Positions 33,771 through 46,062 are shown, counted from the stretch's first letter. The stretch is DNA of 64,000 nt from DASXIF01 sp036498145 (GCA_963708625.1 CAVPSV010000005.1:186001-250000), one strand, 5' to 3'. Numbers and translations: made by a program. Notes: generated by a model from the sequence alone, not told the origin.

Positions 33771-35281
33771 ATGCCCGGAATTGTTCGTCCCCGCGCCGGA
33801 TCGACGAGCACAGCCGCGCGGCGGCGGGCCGGGGTGGTGGCGATGCTGGCGCTCGCTGCGGCGGCGTTGCTGACGCTCGCCGCATGCACCGGCAATTCGT
33901 CCAAGCACCCCGCGTCGACATCGCTCTCGCCCGAGGAAGGCATCCACAAGATCCAGCACGTCATCGTGATCATGCAGGAGAACCGGTCCTTCGACAGCTA
34001 CTTCGGCACCTATCCCGGTGCCGACGGCATTCCGATGTCAGGCGGCAAGCCTTCCGTGTGCCTACCGCAGGGTCATGGGCTGCCGTGCGTGAGTCCTTAC
34101 GTCGACCACGCGGACATCAACGGCGGTGGGCCGCACCGCGAGGACAACGCGGCGGCCGACATCGACAAGGGGAAGATGGACGGCTTCATCGCCCAACTGG
34201 CCAAGGCGAAGACCGGATGCGCCGACCCGGACGACCCGGCGTGTGAGAACACAAAGACCCCGGACGTGATGGGCTATCACGTGCAGTCCGACATTCCGAA
34301 CTACTGGGACTACGCGAAGAACTTCGTGTTGCAGGACCACATGTTCGAGCCCAACGCGTCGTGGAGCCTGCCCGAGCACCTGTTCATGGTGTCGGAGTGG
34401 TCGGCGTCGTGCACCCAGCACAACGTGCCCTCGAGCTGCGTCAACAACGACGACACGCCGGGTACGCCGCAGCACGCCGGCGTGCCCAACTTCGCCGTCA
34501 AGGAAGGTCTGGCCGGCGGTGCGTTCCCGATCTACGCATGGACCGACCTGACCTACCTGATGTACCAGCAGAACGTGTCCTGGGGCTACTACGTCGTGGC
34601 CGGCACCGAGCCCGACTGCGAGGACGATGCGGCACTGACCTGCACGCGGTGGCACAGAACTCCAAGACGCCCGGCATCTGGAATCCGTTGCCGTACTTCG
34701 ACACGGTCCGCGAGGACGGGCAGGAAGGCAACATCCAGTCGGTGGAGAACTACTTCACCGCGGCGAAGTCGGGCAACCTTCCGTCGGTCAGCTGGATCAC
34801 CCCGTCGGACGCGGTCAGCGAGCATCCACCGAGCCCGATCAGCGCCGGCCAGTCCTACGTCACCAGCCTGATCAACGCGGCGATGAACGGCCCGGAGTGG
34901 GATTCCACCGCGATCTTCCTGGCCTGGGACGACTGGGGCGGCTTCTACGACAACGTCGCGCCACCGACGGTGGACATCAACGGGTACGGCCTGCGGGTAC
35001 CGGGCATGGTGATCAGCCCGTACGCGAAGAAGGGTTACGTCGACCACGAGACGCTGTCCTTCGACGCGTACGACAAGTTCATCGAGGACGACTTCCTGGC
35101 CGGCCAGCGGTTCGACCCGGCCACCGACGGCCGGCCGGACCCGAGGCCCACCGTGCGCGAGGATGTCCCGATCCTGGGCAACCTGGTCAACGACTTCGAC
35201 TTCAATCAGGCGCCGCGGCCACCGATGATCCTGCCCGTGCACCCGAAGACGACCCTCAAAGAGCCGGTCAAGTCGTCCTGA
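33771..35281 (+). CDS. Phospholipase C / acid phosphatase (AcpA-PLC) family lipoprotein (frameshifted as assembled)
   Basis: This is a secreted phosphoesterase with a lipoprotein signal: LALAAAALLTLAACTGNSS holds the lipobox LAAC near residue 40. Family motifs are VIVIMQENRSFDSYFGTYPG (metal-binding Asn and Asp), WSLPEHLFMVSEWSASC, and in the second half SVSWITPSDAVSEHPPSPIS and FLAWDDWGGFYDNVAPP with the catalytic His/Asp region. The two halves join by restoring one base near 34647. The mature protein would be anchored outside the cell and hydrolyse phospholipids or phosphate esters for phosphate or carbon. It is divergent from FMO. Confidence 0.88.
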
Positions 35282-35325
35282 CCCGCGTCATGCGCGACTG
35301 CGGCATCTGCAGCGCGGTCGCCGTC

Positions 35326-37704
35326 TCAGTGCAGGGTGCCCTCGCGCCACCACCACACCCAGGTGCGCTTGGTGACGCCGCCGCGATCGACCGCGGCGCG
35401 CGCGGGCCCGACCAGGGCGTCCTCCAGGCGGCGCACCGCATCGAGGTGGTCCCCGGTCCAGATGACGCGGACCGCCGTCGCGGTGGCGTTGCCGTCGGCA
35501 CTGCTGAGGTCGCGGCGCACCGCGTCGATAAGCCGGCCGTCGCTGTCGGTGTCGTGCGGTGCCGGCTCCGGAATCCGCGCGGCACCGCTCAGGCCGTCGG
35601 CGAATCGGTCGAACCACGTCTGCACGCTCGCTGCCGAGTTGAGCAACTCCTGCCGGGCCGCATCGCGATCACCGGGATCGGCTGCGCCATCGCGCTGCCA
35701 GAGATCGACGACGGCATCCGCGGCCAGCCGGACGCTGGCCACGCCCGTCAGCAGGCCGGTGATCTCGGCCACCGGCACCGGCTTGGGGCCGCGTTCGGCG
35801 AGGTAGGTGCGGAACGTGTCATCGAGGCGCCGGGACGCGGCCGCGGCGAGCAACGACTCGGCCAATGGTGGCTCGAGCGGATCCGCCGGGCCTTGCTCCG
35901 CGCGTCCGGGCTGCGCCGGCGGCTGGGCGCAGCGGCTCACCCCGTACTGCACCGCGCGGGCGAGGTAGCGGACGCTGTCGGTGTAACTGTCGGCAAGGGC
36001 GAGGCCCAACGCCGAGCCTGCGCCGCGGGGCCAGAACAGCACGCCCACCGCCAGGCTGACCGCGCCGCCGATGGCGACGTCCTCGACGCGCACCAGCCCG
36101 ACCCGCCAACCGGTCGGCGCGATCACGTTGTAGAGGATCACCAGCGTCAGCGTGAAACCGGCCTGACCGGCTGCGAAGGAGATGGCCGCCGGCGCGACGC
36201 CGGCGATCAGGATCGCGACCGGCAGGACGAGCCACAGCGCGACGAGGTTGGTGCCGATGGCTACCAGCAGCCCGCGCCGGCGGCCACGCCGATGGCGGTG
36301 CCGAGCATCCCGCGCAGGATGTTCTGGCCGGTGTTGAGCGCGTTGGAGCGCAGCACCGACAACGTCCCCAGCACCACCCAGAACGAGTGCTGGACCCCGG
36401 TCCGATTGGCCACGAAGATGGCCACTGCCAGCGCGATCGCCCCGCGGACGCTGTTGTGCAGCCACACCGAGTGGCGCTCGAGATGGGCCACCGCGCGCTC
36501 CTGCGCCGCGGCCAGCGTGCCGGTCAGCCCCTGCGGCTGCTGGCCGGTTAGTCGCTGCAGCCAGTTGCGACGTTCGGCCAGCACGGTGCGTTCGATGTTC
36601 GACGGCGATCTGGCGACGGCGAAGCTCAGTTCCTGCGCGCGGAAGGTCGGATCGAGCGAGGAGATGATCTCCACCGAGTCGTCCTGGCCCGCGTCCGAGC
36701 CGGGCGCCGCGACCCGGTTGGCGGCCGGTATCCGGCGTACCGGCAGGGAGTGCGTCGCGTCGCGCTCCATTGCGCCCAGTGCGTCGTGCAACGTCTGCAC
36801 GGCGGCGCTCAGATCGCGCGACCTCGCTACGGCCGCCGAGAACCTCGGCACCGACGCTCAGCACGTCGGCAGCGGCGAGCTTCACCGTGAGCGCGCTCTG
36901 GATCACCGGGTGGTGCCTGTGCATGGGTGAGGTCTTGACCACGACGGTGTTCAGCCAGTTGATCTCATCGACGAGCCGGACCAGGGTGCGTGCCGGGGTG
37001 CTCAGCCCGGTGGGGCGGTACGGCGTCGCCAGGAACGCAGCATGCAGCGCCGCTACCGCGGCGTTCGCATCGACGACGGCTTGCATGTGCGCCTCGGCGA
37101 CCGCCACGTCATCGGGCTGCATCCGATAGTCGACGTCGGCCCGCAGCCGGCGCGCGAGTGCCTGGCACGCTTGGCTGGACGGCCCGCGCAACGGCTCCCG
37201 CGCCGGTGCGGGCCACAGCAGCGCGACGGCGAACAGCGACGTGACGGCCGCCAGCCCCCAGCCGGCGAGGCGATCGGGGATCTGCGCGATCGGCGCCTTG
37301 GTCGCGACGGGAAGGATGAACGCCAGCAACAGCGCCGGCGCGGCGCCCGCGAGCACCGAACTGACCACGCCAGCGAAGAGCACCGTGAACGCGACCAGGC
37401 CCATCACGGCCGCGGCCAACCAGGGGTTCTGCCCAGCCAGCGTGCCGAGCGCGACGAGTACCGCGCCCGCCAGTCCCATCGCCGCTTGGGACTGCAGTCG
37501 CTCGTGCATCGGGCCGCCGAAGTCCACCAGCAGCAGCACGGCGAAGGAGCCGAAGGCGGCGAAGGTGGCGATCGAGGGGTTGCCGATCACCTGGGTGCTC
37601 AGGGCAAACAGCGCGGGCATCACGATCGCGGCTCGTGCGGCCCGGCGCAGTGCCGCGAAACCGCGGTCGTGCTGCCGTAGCCACTGCACCGGGTGCACCG
37701 TCAC
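35326..37704 (-). CDS. FUSC family membrane protein (frameshift pair as assembled)
   Basis: This is a protein of about 790 residues with two fusaric-acid-resistance-type membrane modules. The N-terminal module is RAAIVMPALFALSTQVIGNP, FAAFGSFAVLLLVDFGGP and LVALGTLAGQNPWLAAAVM. The second module (VRGAIALAVAIFVANRTGVQ, HSFWVVLGTLSVLRSNALNT, GQNILRGMLGTAIGVAAGAG) lies in another frame from about 36850 to 36275, between one insertion and one deletion that cancel out. So the outer frame stays open throughout but includes about 190 wrong residues. GTG 37704 opens VTVHPVQWLRQHDRGFAALR. Members are thought to be efflux transporters. Confidence 0.85.
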   Translation of the reverse strand: MTVHPVQWLRQHDRGFAALRRAARAAIVMPALFALSTQVIGNPSIATFAAFGSFAVLLLVDFGGPMHERLQSQAAMGLAGAVLVALGTLAGQNPWLAAAVMGLVAFTVLFAGVVSSVLAGAAPALLLAFILPVATKAPIAQIPDRLAGWGLAAVTSLFAVALLWPAPAREPLRGPSSQACQALARRLRADVDYRMQPDDVAVAEAHMQAVVDANAAVAALHAAFLATPYRPTGLSTPARTLVRLVDEINWLNTVVVKTSPMHRHHPVIQSALTVKLAAADVLSVGAEVLGGRSEVARSERRRADVARRTGRNGARRDALPAGTPDTGRQPGRGARLGRGPGRLGGDHLLARSDLPRAGTELRRRQIAVEHRTHRAGRTSQLAAATNRPAAAGADRHAGRGAGARGGPSRAPLGVAAQQRPRGDRAGSGHLRGQSDRGPALVLGGAGDVVGAALQRAQHRPEHPARDARHRHRRGRRRGLLVAIGTNLVALWLVLPVAILIAGVAPAAISFAAGQAGFTLTLVILYNVIAPTGWRVGLVRVEDVAIGGAVSLAVGVLFWPRGAGSALGLALADSYTDSVRYLARAVQYGVSRCAQPPAQPGRAEQGPADPLEPPLAESLLAAAASRRLDDTFRTYLAERGPKPVPVAEITGLLTGVASVRLAADAVVDLWQRDGAADPGDRDAARQELLNSAASVQTWFDRFADGLSGAARIPEPAPHDTDSDGRLIDAVRRDLSSADGNATATAVRVIWTGDHLDAVRRLEDALVGPARAAVDRGGVTKRTWVWWWREGTLH

Positions 37705-37731
37705 GAACCGGAGGTTAGGCCACGTCACCGC

Positions 37732-37779
37732 ACGTGGGGAGTGTTCTGCGCCGGAATCCGGGCACAAGACTCCCCACGT
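37732..37779. terminator. Long hairpin between the MBL-GAF gene and the FUSC gene
   Basis: ACGTGGGGAGT (37732-37742) and ACTCCCCACGT (37769-37779) form a perfect 11-bp stem. The 26-base loop contains a smaller CCGG-AAT-CCGG dyad. It sits directly after the stop of the MBL-GAF gene and before the FUSC start, both on the minus strand. No T-run follows. It may be an actinobacterial I-shaped terminator or an operator. Confidence 0.55.
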
Positions 37780-37783
37780 TGGT

Positions 37784-39558
<1,775 letters not shown>

Positions 39559-39721
39559 CGTTGCCTCCGGCTCGAGACGTTGACGCCGATCGTGCCACTC
39601 GACGAGTGCAGACGCCTACTCCGAGAGACGTTCTACCCGGTTTCCGCGCCCGCGCGGCTTCGGTCGGCGGCCACCCAGCCACCCGGCCATCCGGTCACCT
39701 GCTACCAGCTGCCAAGGCCGG

Positions 39722-40707
39722 CTACCTGCCGACGCCGCGCCGGGCACGCTGCGGCACCACGGTGTACTTCGGGTCCCGGGCCGAGTGCTGCCCGGCATAG
39801 AAGATGCCGAACCGGGTGCAGGCCGAACTGGCGAGCAGCGCCGCGCCGGCGGCCACGGCGGCTCGCCGATCCCGACCGGCGAAGACCGTGCCGGCCAGGC
39901 CGGCGACGGCCAGCGCCTTGCTGGCGCGCATGAGCAGGCCCGGCGTCCCGTCGTGCAGCGGTCTCCGCGGCGATGCCCAGCGAGGATTCCATCCGCCGCT
40001 CGGCGGCCAGTTCCAGCAGCACGCCGCCGACGGCCAGCCGGCGCGCCGGACCGGCCTGGGGCACCGGGACGGTGAGCATGCCCATGCCACCGCTGGCCAG
40101 CGCTGCCGAACCCACGAACAGGAACGGCAGCTCCCGGTGTCCTTCGTGCCAGGTCGGGGTAGCGGTATCGGAGATCAGCACCGCGGTATAGGCGGCGACC
40201 GCGGGTCCGAGCAGCGCGGCGGCCAGGCCGGCCGGCCGGCCGGCGAACCGCAGCGTGCCCCGCAACGGTCGTGGCGCGCGGTCGGCGAATTCCGCGGCGG
40301 CCGCCACCCCGACCGCGGGGCCGAAGCCGGTGAGGATCCAGGTGCCGACGGACATCGGCGAGGTGGGCTTGGCCACCCGCAGCATGTTCGAGAAAGCGCG
40401 CCGGCCGGCCCAGGTCGTGCACCAGTGCGGCGAGGCTGAGTCCGATCGCCCCAGCGCGCTCAGCCGCGCGTTGCGCCGCAGCGCAGGCCGGCCGGTGACG
40501 TCCGCGCCCGCGCCGAGCAGCGCCGAGCCGCCGGCGAGCCCGCCGAGGAACAGGTAGGCGGGGATGTCCTCGCGCCACGGCGACGGTTTGACGATCGGCC
40601 GGCCGTAGTACGAGGTGAACTCGGCGTCGGGGACCATCGGCCGCTCGCCGCGACCGCCGCCGGCGTCGACGTGCGCGCGGCGGGTCGCCACGCTGCGTCG
40701 CGCTCAT
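39722..40707 (-). CDS. NrfD/PsrC family membrane subunit of formate dehydrogenase (frameshifted as assembled)
   Basis: This is the membrane anchor that passes electrons to the quinone pool. ATG 40707 overlaps the stop of the iron-sulphur subunit as ATGA. The readable frames give EFTSYYGRPIVKPSPWREDI, PAYLFLGGLAGGSALLGAGA, AIGLSLAALVHDLGRPARF, MLRVAKPTSPMSVGTWILTG, HRELPFLFVGSAALASGGMG, and finally SACTRFGIFYAGQHSARDPK before the stop at 39722. At least four single-base shifts occur. The helices and the PxSxMSVGTW motif are typical of actinobacterial NrfD proteins found with Fdh. Confidence 0.85.
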
Positions 40708-41603
40708 CGCCGCCGCCCCAGGAACGACACGGCCGCGCCGGCCGCCAGCGACGCGGCGGCCAGCGCCGCATGCCGCCACATCTGCGGTAGGTCACGGGTG
40801 GTGACTACCGGATCCGGCGGCAGCCCGTAGGTCTCCGGCTCGTCGAGCAGCAGGAACATGGCGCCGGCGCCACCGATGCCGTCGGACGGGTCGTGCCCGT
40901 ACAGCCGCGCCTCGGCGGTGCCGGCGCCGTGCAGTTCGGCGAGCCGGGCGGCGGCGCGCTGCCGCAGCTCGTCGATGTCGCCGAACTGGATCGACTCGGT
41001 CGGACATGTCTGCGCGCACGCCGGCGTCATGCCCGCGCCGAGACGGTCGTAGCAGAGCGTGCACTTCTGCGCGATGCCGTTGTTCTTGACCGCCTTGCCA
41101 CCGGTCCGGCGTTCGATCACGCCGAACGGGCAGGCCGGCACGCAGTATCCGCAGCCGTTGCAGATGTCGTCCTGCACCACGACGGTGCCGAACTCGGTGC
41201 GGAACAGCGAGCCGGTCGGGCAGACGTCCAGACACGCCGCGTGCGTGCAGTGCTTGCAGACGTCGGACTCCATCAGCCAGCGGAAGTCCGACGGCGCCGC
41301 ACCGCGCTCGCTGACGGTGCCCGGCTCTTCGGTGAACGCCGATTGTTCGATGAAGGCAACGTGGCGCCAGCTGCTCGCACCCAGCCCGCCGGTGTTGTCG
41401 TAGGACGAGCCGAGCAGGTTGTACCCGTCATCGGGGATGGCGTTCCATTCCTTGCACGCCACCTCGCACGCCTTGCATCCGATGCACACCGAGGTGTCGG
41501 TGAAGAAGCCCACCCGCGGACGCTTCTGCCCGCCCCAACCGGCGGCCGCGCTCACATCCCGGCCGGCCGGGTCCGGCTGAGTTCCGTGCAGCTGCTGCGA
41601 CAT
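40704..41603 (-). CDS. fdhB: Formate dehydrogenase iron-sulphur subunit (4Fe-4S dicluster)
   Basis: This 299-residue electron-transfer subunit is predicted to hold four 4Fe-4S clusters: CIGCKACEVACKEWN; CKHCTHAACLDVCPTGS; CNGCGYCVPACPFGVIE; and KCTLCYDRLGAGMTPACAQT with CPTESI. A C-terminal transmembrane helix (HAALAAASLAAGAAVSFLG) anchors it. There is no Tat signal at the N-terminus, so the complex probably faces the cytoplasm. It is transcribed away from the catalytic subunit across an 88-base gap, and is followed by nrfD with an ATGA overlap. The gene is intact. Confidence 0.93.
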   Translation of the reverse strand: MSQQLHGTQPDPAGRDVSAAAGWGGQKRPRVGFFTDTSVCIGCKACEVACKEWNAIPDDGYNLLGSSYDNTGGLGASSWRHVAFIEQSAFTEEPGTVSERGAAPSDFRWLMESDVCKHCTHAACLDVCPTGSLFRTEFGTVVVQDDICNGCGYCVPACPFGVIERRTGGKAVKNNGIAQKCTLCYDRLGAGMTPACAQTCPTESIQFGDIDELRQRAAARLAELHGAGTAEARLYGHDPSDGIGGAGAMFLLLDEPETYGLPPDPVVTTRDLPQMWRHAALAAASLAAGAAVSFLGRRR

Positions 41604-41691
41604 GTGTGTTGCCTACCCGTTATCGGTCTGGGACTTTCTCTATATCTTGGTTGCACGACCAGGCGCAGGGGAATGCTGAGGCGGACGCGAT

Positions 41692-44600
41692 GTGCAATTC
41701 GGCGGTGACGGGGGCGGCGGGTTGAGCACCGAGAAGCCCTTCCTGCAGTGGCCGGTGCTGCGCCAGGCGACCGGCCCCGACCCGCTCGGGCGTGGCAAGG
41801 CGGCGAAGTCCCCGAAGACCGATCAGCACTTCCACGCCCGTACCGAGGGCACCAGGGTGGTCGGCAGCATCTGCCCGTACTGCGCCGTCGGGTGTGCCCA
41901 GCGGGTCTACGTCTCCGGCGGCTCCGGCGGCACGGGCGGCAAGGTGGTCCAGATCGAAGGCGACCCGGACTCGCCGATCAGCCGGGGCCGGCTGTGCCCG
42001 AAGGGCGCCGCCAGCCTGCAGCTCACCACCGGCGCCGCGCGGGAGTACAAGGTCCGCTACCGCCGGCCGCACGGCACCGGCTGGGAGGACCTGCCGCTGG
42101 ATCGGGCCATGGACATGATCGCCGACCGGGTGATCAAGACGCGCCGCGAGTATTGGCAGCACGAGCTCGACGGCAACGTCGTCAACCGCACCATGGGCAT
42201 TGCGAGCCTCGGAGGAGCGACCCTCGACAACGAGGAGAACTACCTCATGAAGAAGCTCTACACCGCCCTGGGCGCCATCCAGATCGAGAACCAGGCCCGC
42301 ATTTGACACTCCTCCACCGTCCCCGGTCTGGGGACCTCGTTCGGCCGCGGCGGCGCGACCACCTTCCAGCAGGATCTGCAGAACTCCGACTGCATCCTCA
42401 TCGAGGGTTCCAACATGGCCGAGTGCCATCCGGTCGGGTTCCAGTGGGTGATGGCGGCCAAGGCCCGCGGCGCGACGGTCATCCACGTCGATCCGCGGTT
42501 CACCCGCACCTCGGCGGTCGCTGACCTGCACGTGCCGATCCGGGCCGGCAGTGACATCGCGTTCCTCGGCGGCCTGGTCAACTACGTGCTCAGCGGCGGT
42601 CACGAGTTCCGCGACTACATCGTCCCGTACACCAACGCGGCGGCCATCCTGCGCGAGGACTTCGCCGATACCGAGGATCTGGACGGACTGTTCTCCGGGT
42701 TCGACTCCGACAGCAATCACTACGACCAGACGACCTGGCAGTACCAGGGCGGTGAGACCGCGGCGGCCGCCGGTCAGCGCGACGAGCAGTCCGGTGAGTC
42801 CGGCGACTCCGGCGGAGGCTCAGGCGTCACGTCGAGTTCGCGTGGCGAGATGCACGGCAGCGGCGGCGCGAAGGCCGGTGCCGAGGCCGAGCGGGACGAG
42901 ACGCTCCAGCACCCGCGCTGTGTGTTCCAGGTGCTGAAGCGGCACTTTGCCCGCTACACGCCCGAGGTCGTGCACGACATCTGCGGGATCCCGCCGGAAC
43001 TGTTCGACAAGGTCGCGCAGGCGCTCGTCGCCAACTCCGGTCGTGAGCGCACTTCCGCGTTCTGCTACGCGGTCGGCTGGACCCAGCACACCGTCGGGGT
43101 GCAGTACATCCGCACCGCGTCGATCCTGCAGCTGCTGCTCGGCAACATCGGGCGTCCGGGCGGGGGCATCCTCGCGCTGCGCGGACATGCGTCCATCCAG
43201 GGTTCGACGGACATCCCCACGCTGTTCAACCTGCTGCCCGGCTACATCCCGATGCCGCACGCGCACGAGCACGAGACGCTGGACGACTTCGTTGCTGCGG
43301 ACGCCGGAGTGCGCGGGTTCTGGGGCAACATGCGCTCCTACGTGGTCAGCCTGCTCAAGGCATGGTGGGGTGACGCGGCGACCGAGGCGAACGGCTACTG
43401 CTTCGACTACCTGCCTCGGCTCACCGGGGACCACTCGACGATGTCGACAGTGATGCGCCAGATCGACCAGGGCGGCGGCGGTTACTTCCTGGTCGGGGAG
43501 AACCCCGCGGTCGGCTCGGCGAACGGCAGGATGCAGCGACTGGGTATGGCGAACATCGACTGGCTCGTGGTGCGCGACTTCTCGCTGATCGAGAGTGCCA
43601 CCTGGTGGCAGGACGGCCCGGAGATCGAGACCGGCGAGTTGCGCACCGAGGACATCAAGACCGAGGTGTTCTTCCTGCCCGCGGCCGCACATACCGAGAA
43701 GAACGGCAGCTTCACCAACACCCAGCGGCTGCTGCAGTGGCATCACCAGGCCGTCGAGCCGGCCGGTGACGCACGCAGCGATCTTTGGTTCTACTACCAC
43801 CTGGGCCGGATCATCCGGCAGAAGCTGGCCGACTCGGCCGAGGAGATCGACCGGCCGCTGCTCGACCTCACCTGGGACTACCCGACCGAAGGCACGCTCG
43901 ACGAACCGAGCGCCGATGCCGTGCTGGCCGAGATCAGCGGCCGCGACGCCGACGGCCACTATCTGTCCGGCTACACCCAGCTCAAGGACGACGGTTCCAC
44001 GCGGTGCGGCTGCTGGATCTACTCCGGCGTGTACGCCGACGGCGAGAACAAGGCCGCCCGCCGCACACCCGGCCAGCACCAGAGCTGGGTCGCACCGGAC
44101 TGGGCGTGGGCGTGGCCGGCCAACCGCCGGATCCTCTACAACCGGGCTTCGGCCGACCCCGAAGGCCGTCCGTGGAGCGAACGCAAGGCCTACGTGTGGT
44201 GGGACGAGCACCAGCAGAGCTGGACCGGACACGACGTGCCGGATTTCGAGGCGGGTAAGCGGCCGGACTACGAGCCGCCGGACGGCGCGACGGCGCAGGA
44301 CGCGATCGCCGGCGTCGACCCGTTCATCATGCAGACCGACGGCAAGGCGTGGCTGTTCGCGCCGTCAGGGCTCACCGACGGACCGCTGCCGGCCCATTAC
44401 GAGCCGCAGGAGTCCCCGTTCGACAACCCGCTGTACAAGCAGCAGTCCAATCCCACGCGAGAGCGATACCCGCGGCGGGACAACCCGTACGCGCCGGCGG
44501 CAGGGGAGCCGGGCAATGAGGTGTTCCCGTTCGTGCTCACCACCTACCGCTTGACCGAGCACCACACCGCCGGTGGCATGTCGCGATGGCTGCCGTACCT

Positions 44601-45016
44601 GTCCGAACTGCAGCCGGAGTTCTTCTGCGAGGTGAACCCGGAACTCGCCCATGAGCGGGGCCTGACGCACCTCGGCTGGGCGACGATCATCACCGCCCGC
44701 ACGGCGGTCGAGGCGCGGGTGCTGGTCACCGACCGGATCGCGCCGTTGCTGGTGCGCGGGCGCGTCGTGCATCAGGTCGGGATTGCCGTACCACTGGGGG
44801 TCGAACGGCGTTGTCACCGGCGACTCTGCGAACGACCTGTTGGCGATCGCGCTCGATTCCAACGTGCACATCCCGGAGTCGAAGGCGGCGACCTGCGACA
44901 TTCGTCCCGGGCGCCGGCCGCGCGGTGCGGCGCTGAGCAGCTACGTCGCCGAGTACCAGCGACGCGGCCACGTGCTCACCCACAGCGAAGACGTGCCCGA
45001 CACCCCCAACGCATAG
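41692..45016 (+). CDS. fdhA: Selenocysteine-containing formate dehydrogenase catalytic subunit (UGA at 42304 read as Sec)
   Basis: This is a molybdenum or tungsten bis-MGD enzyme of about 1108 residues that oxidises formate to CO2. N-terminal cluster: CPYCAVGCAQRV with later RGRLCPKG. Just after GAIQIENQARI an in-frame TGA (residue 205) stands where known enzymes have the active-site selenocysteine. The frame continues unbroken with HSSTVPGLGTSFGRGG and NMAECHPVGFQWV. Cofactor-binding parts follow: VIHVDPRFTRTSAV, GNIGRPGGGILALRGHASIQ, YFLVGENPAVGSANG, RLTEHHTAGGMSRWLPYLSE. One extra base near 44780 shifts the last 77 codons (PYHWGSNGVVTGDSAND to TAG 45014-45016). GTG 41692 is provisional. 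Confidence 0.93.
42304..42335 (+). other. Selenocysteine UGA codon with SECIS hairpin
   Basis: UGA 42304-42306 is followed 12 bases later by a 6-bp stem, GTCCCC (42319-42324) with GGGGAC (42330-42335), closing a five-base loop GGTCT (42325-42329). The loop GGUCU is the SelB-recognised sequence in the Escherichia coli fdhF and fdnG SECIS elements. Its position right behind the codon is as required in bacteria. The hairpin also codes normal formate dehydrogenase residues. Confidence 0.9.
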
Positions 45017-45072
45017 CGCAGCGGGCTGGCAGCGCATAGGGGACCGGGATCACGGTGGGTAGCGTCGAGGCC

Positions 45073-46062
45073 ATGACGGTCGAGGCGCCGATACGGCTGA
45101 CGCAGTTCGCCCATGGCGGCGGCTGTGCGTGCAAGATTCCGCCCGGGGAACTCGAGGAACTGCTGGCCGGCCTCGGCGTGCAGCGCAACGACGACGTGCT
45201 CGTCGGTGTGGACGGCGGCGACGACGCGGCGGTGGTGCGCATCGACGGCGACCTCGCCATCGCGGTGACCGCCGACTTCTTCACCCCGGTGGTTGACGAT
45301 CCCTACGATTGGGGGCGGATCGCGGCGGCCAACGCGCTGTCGGACGTCTACGCGATGGGTGCGCGGCCGGTGGTCGCGGTGAACCTGGTCGGCTGGCCGC
45401 GCGAGGTGCTGCCGATGGAACTGCTGCGTGAGGTGCTGCGTGGCGGCGCGGACGTGGCCGGGCTGGCCGGCTGCCCGGTCGCCGGTGGGCACAGCATCGA
45501 CGACCCGGAGCCCAAGTACGGCATGGCCGTGACCGGTGTCGCCGATGCCGGCCGGCTGATCCGCAACGACGCCGCTCGGGCGGGCCTGCCGATCTCGCTG
45601 ACCAAGCCGCTGGGCGTGGGTGTGCTGAACAACCGGCACAAGGCCACCGGCGAGGTGTTCGCGCATGCCGTGGCGTGCATGACAACGCTGAACCGCGCCG
45701 CGGCCGAGGCGGCCCAGCGCGCGGGCATCACCGCCGGCACCGACGTCACCGGATTCGGCCTGCTCGGACACCTCTACAAGATGGCCCGGGCGTCCGGGGT
45801 GAGCGCGGTCCTCGACGCTGCCGCCGTGCCCTATCTGGACGGCGCGCGCGAAGCGCTGCGCGACGGGTACGTCAGCGGCGGCACCCGCCGCAACCTGGAG
45901 TGGGTCGCCCCGCACCTGGACAGCGGCGTGGGGCAGGACGAGTTGTTGCTGCTCGCGGACGCGCAGACCAGCGGCGGCCTGCTGCTGGCCGGCGAGATCC
46001 CGGGCGCCACCGTGATCGGCGAGTTCGTGGCGCGGGCCGGGCCGGTGCTCCGGGTGCGCTGA
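45073..46062 (+). CDS. selD: Selenide, water dikinase
   Basis: SelD makes selenophosphate, the selenium donor for Sec-tRNA. The 329-residue protein starts at ATG 45073 with LTQFAHGGGCACKIPPGELE, where the catalytic Cys and Lys lie. It is a Cys-form, not a selenoprotein, as the position codes TGC. DDVLVGVDGGDDAAVVRID, TADFFTPVVDDPYDWGRIAA, ANALSDVYAMGARPVVAVNL and GGHSIDDPEPKYGMAVTGVA follow, with DVTGFGLLGHLYKMA in the second lobe. All are standard. It lies 56 bases after fdhA on the same strand, so selenium supply is genetically linked to the selenoenzyme. selA, selB and selC are not in the window. Confidence 0.95.
   Translation: MTVEAPIRLTQFAHGGGCACKIPPGELEELLAGLGVQRNDDVLVGVDGGDDAAVVRIDGDLAIAVTADFFTPVVDDPYDWGRIAAANALSDVYAMGARPVVAVNLVGWPREVLPMELLREVLRGGADVAGLAGCPVAGGHSIDDPEPKYGMAVTGVADAGRLIRNDAARAGLPISLTKPLGVGVLNNRHKATGEVFAHAVACMTTLNRAAAEAAQRAGITAGTDVTGFGLLGHLYKMARASGVSAVLDAAAVPYLDGAREALRDGYVSGGTRRNLEWVAPHLDSGVGQDELLLLADAQTSGGLLLAGEIPGATVIGEFVARAGPVLRVR

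Noticed and set aside
42304..42306. TGA as a true stop that truncates formate dehydrogenase
   Set aside because: The frame continues in exact family sequence, the position is the known Sec site, a GGUCU-loop SECIS follows and selD is next door.
42820..44232. Long antisense reading frame (470 codons) inside fdhA
   Set aside because: It is a shadow caused by high GC in the opposite strand; it has no family features and fdhA is clearly coding there.
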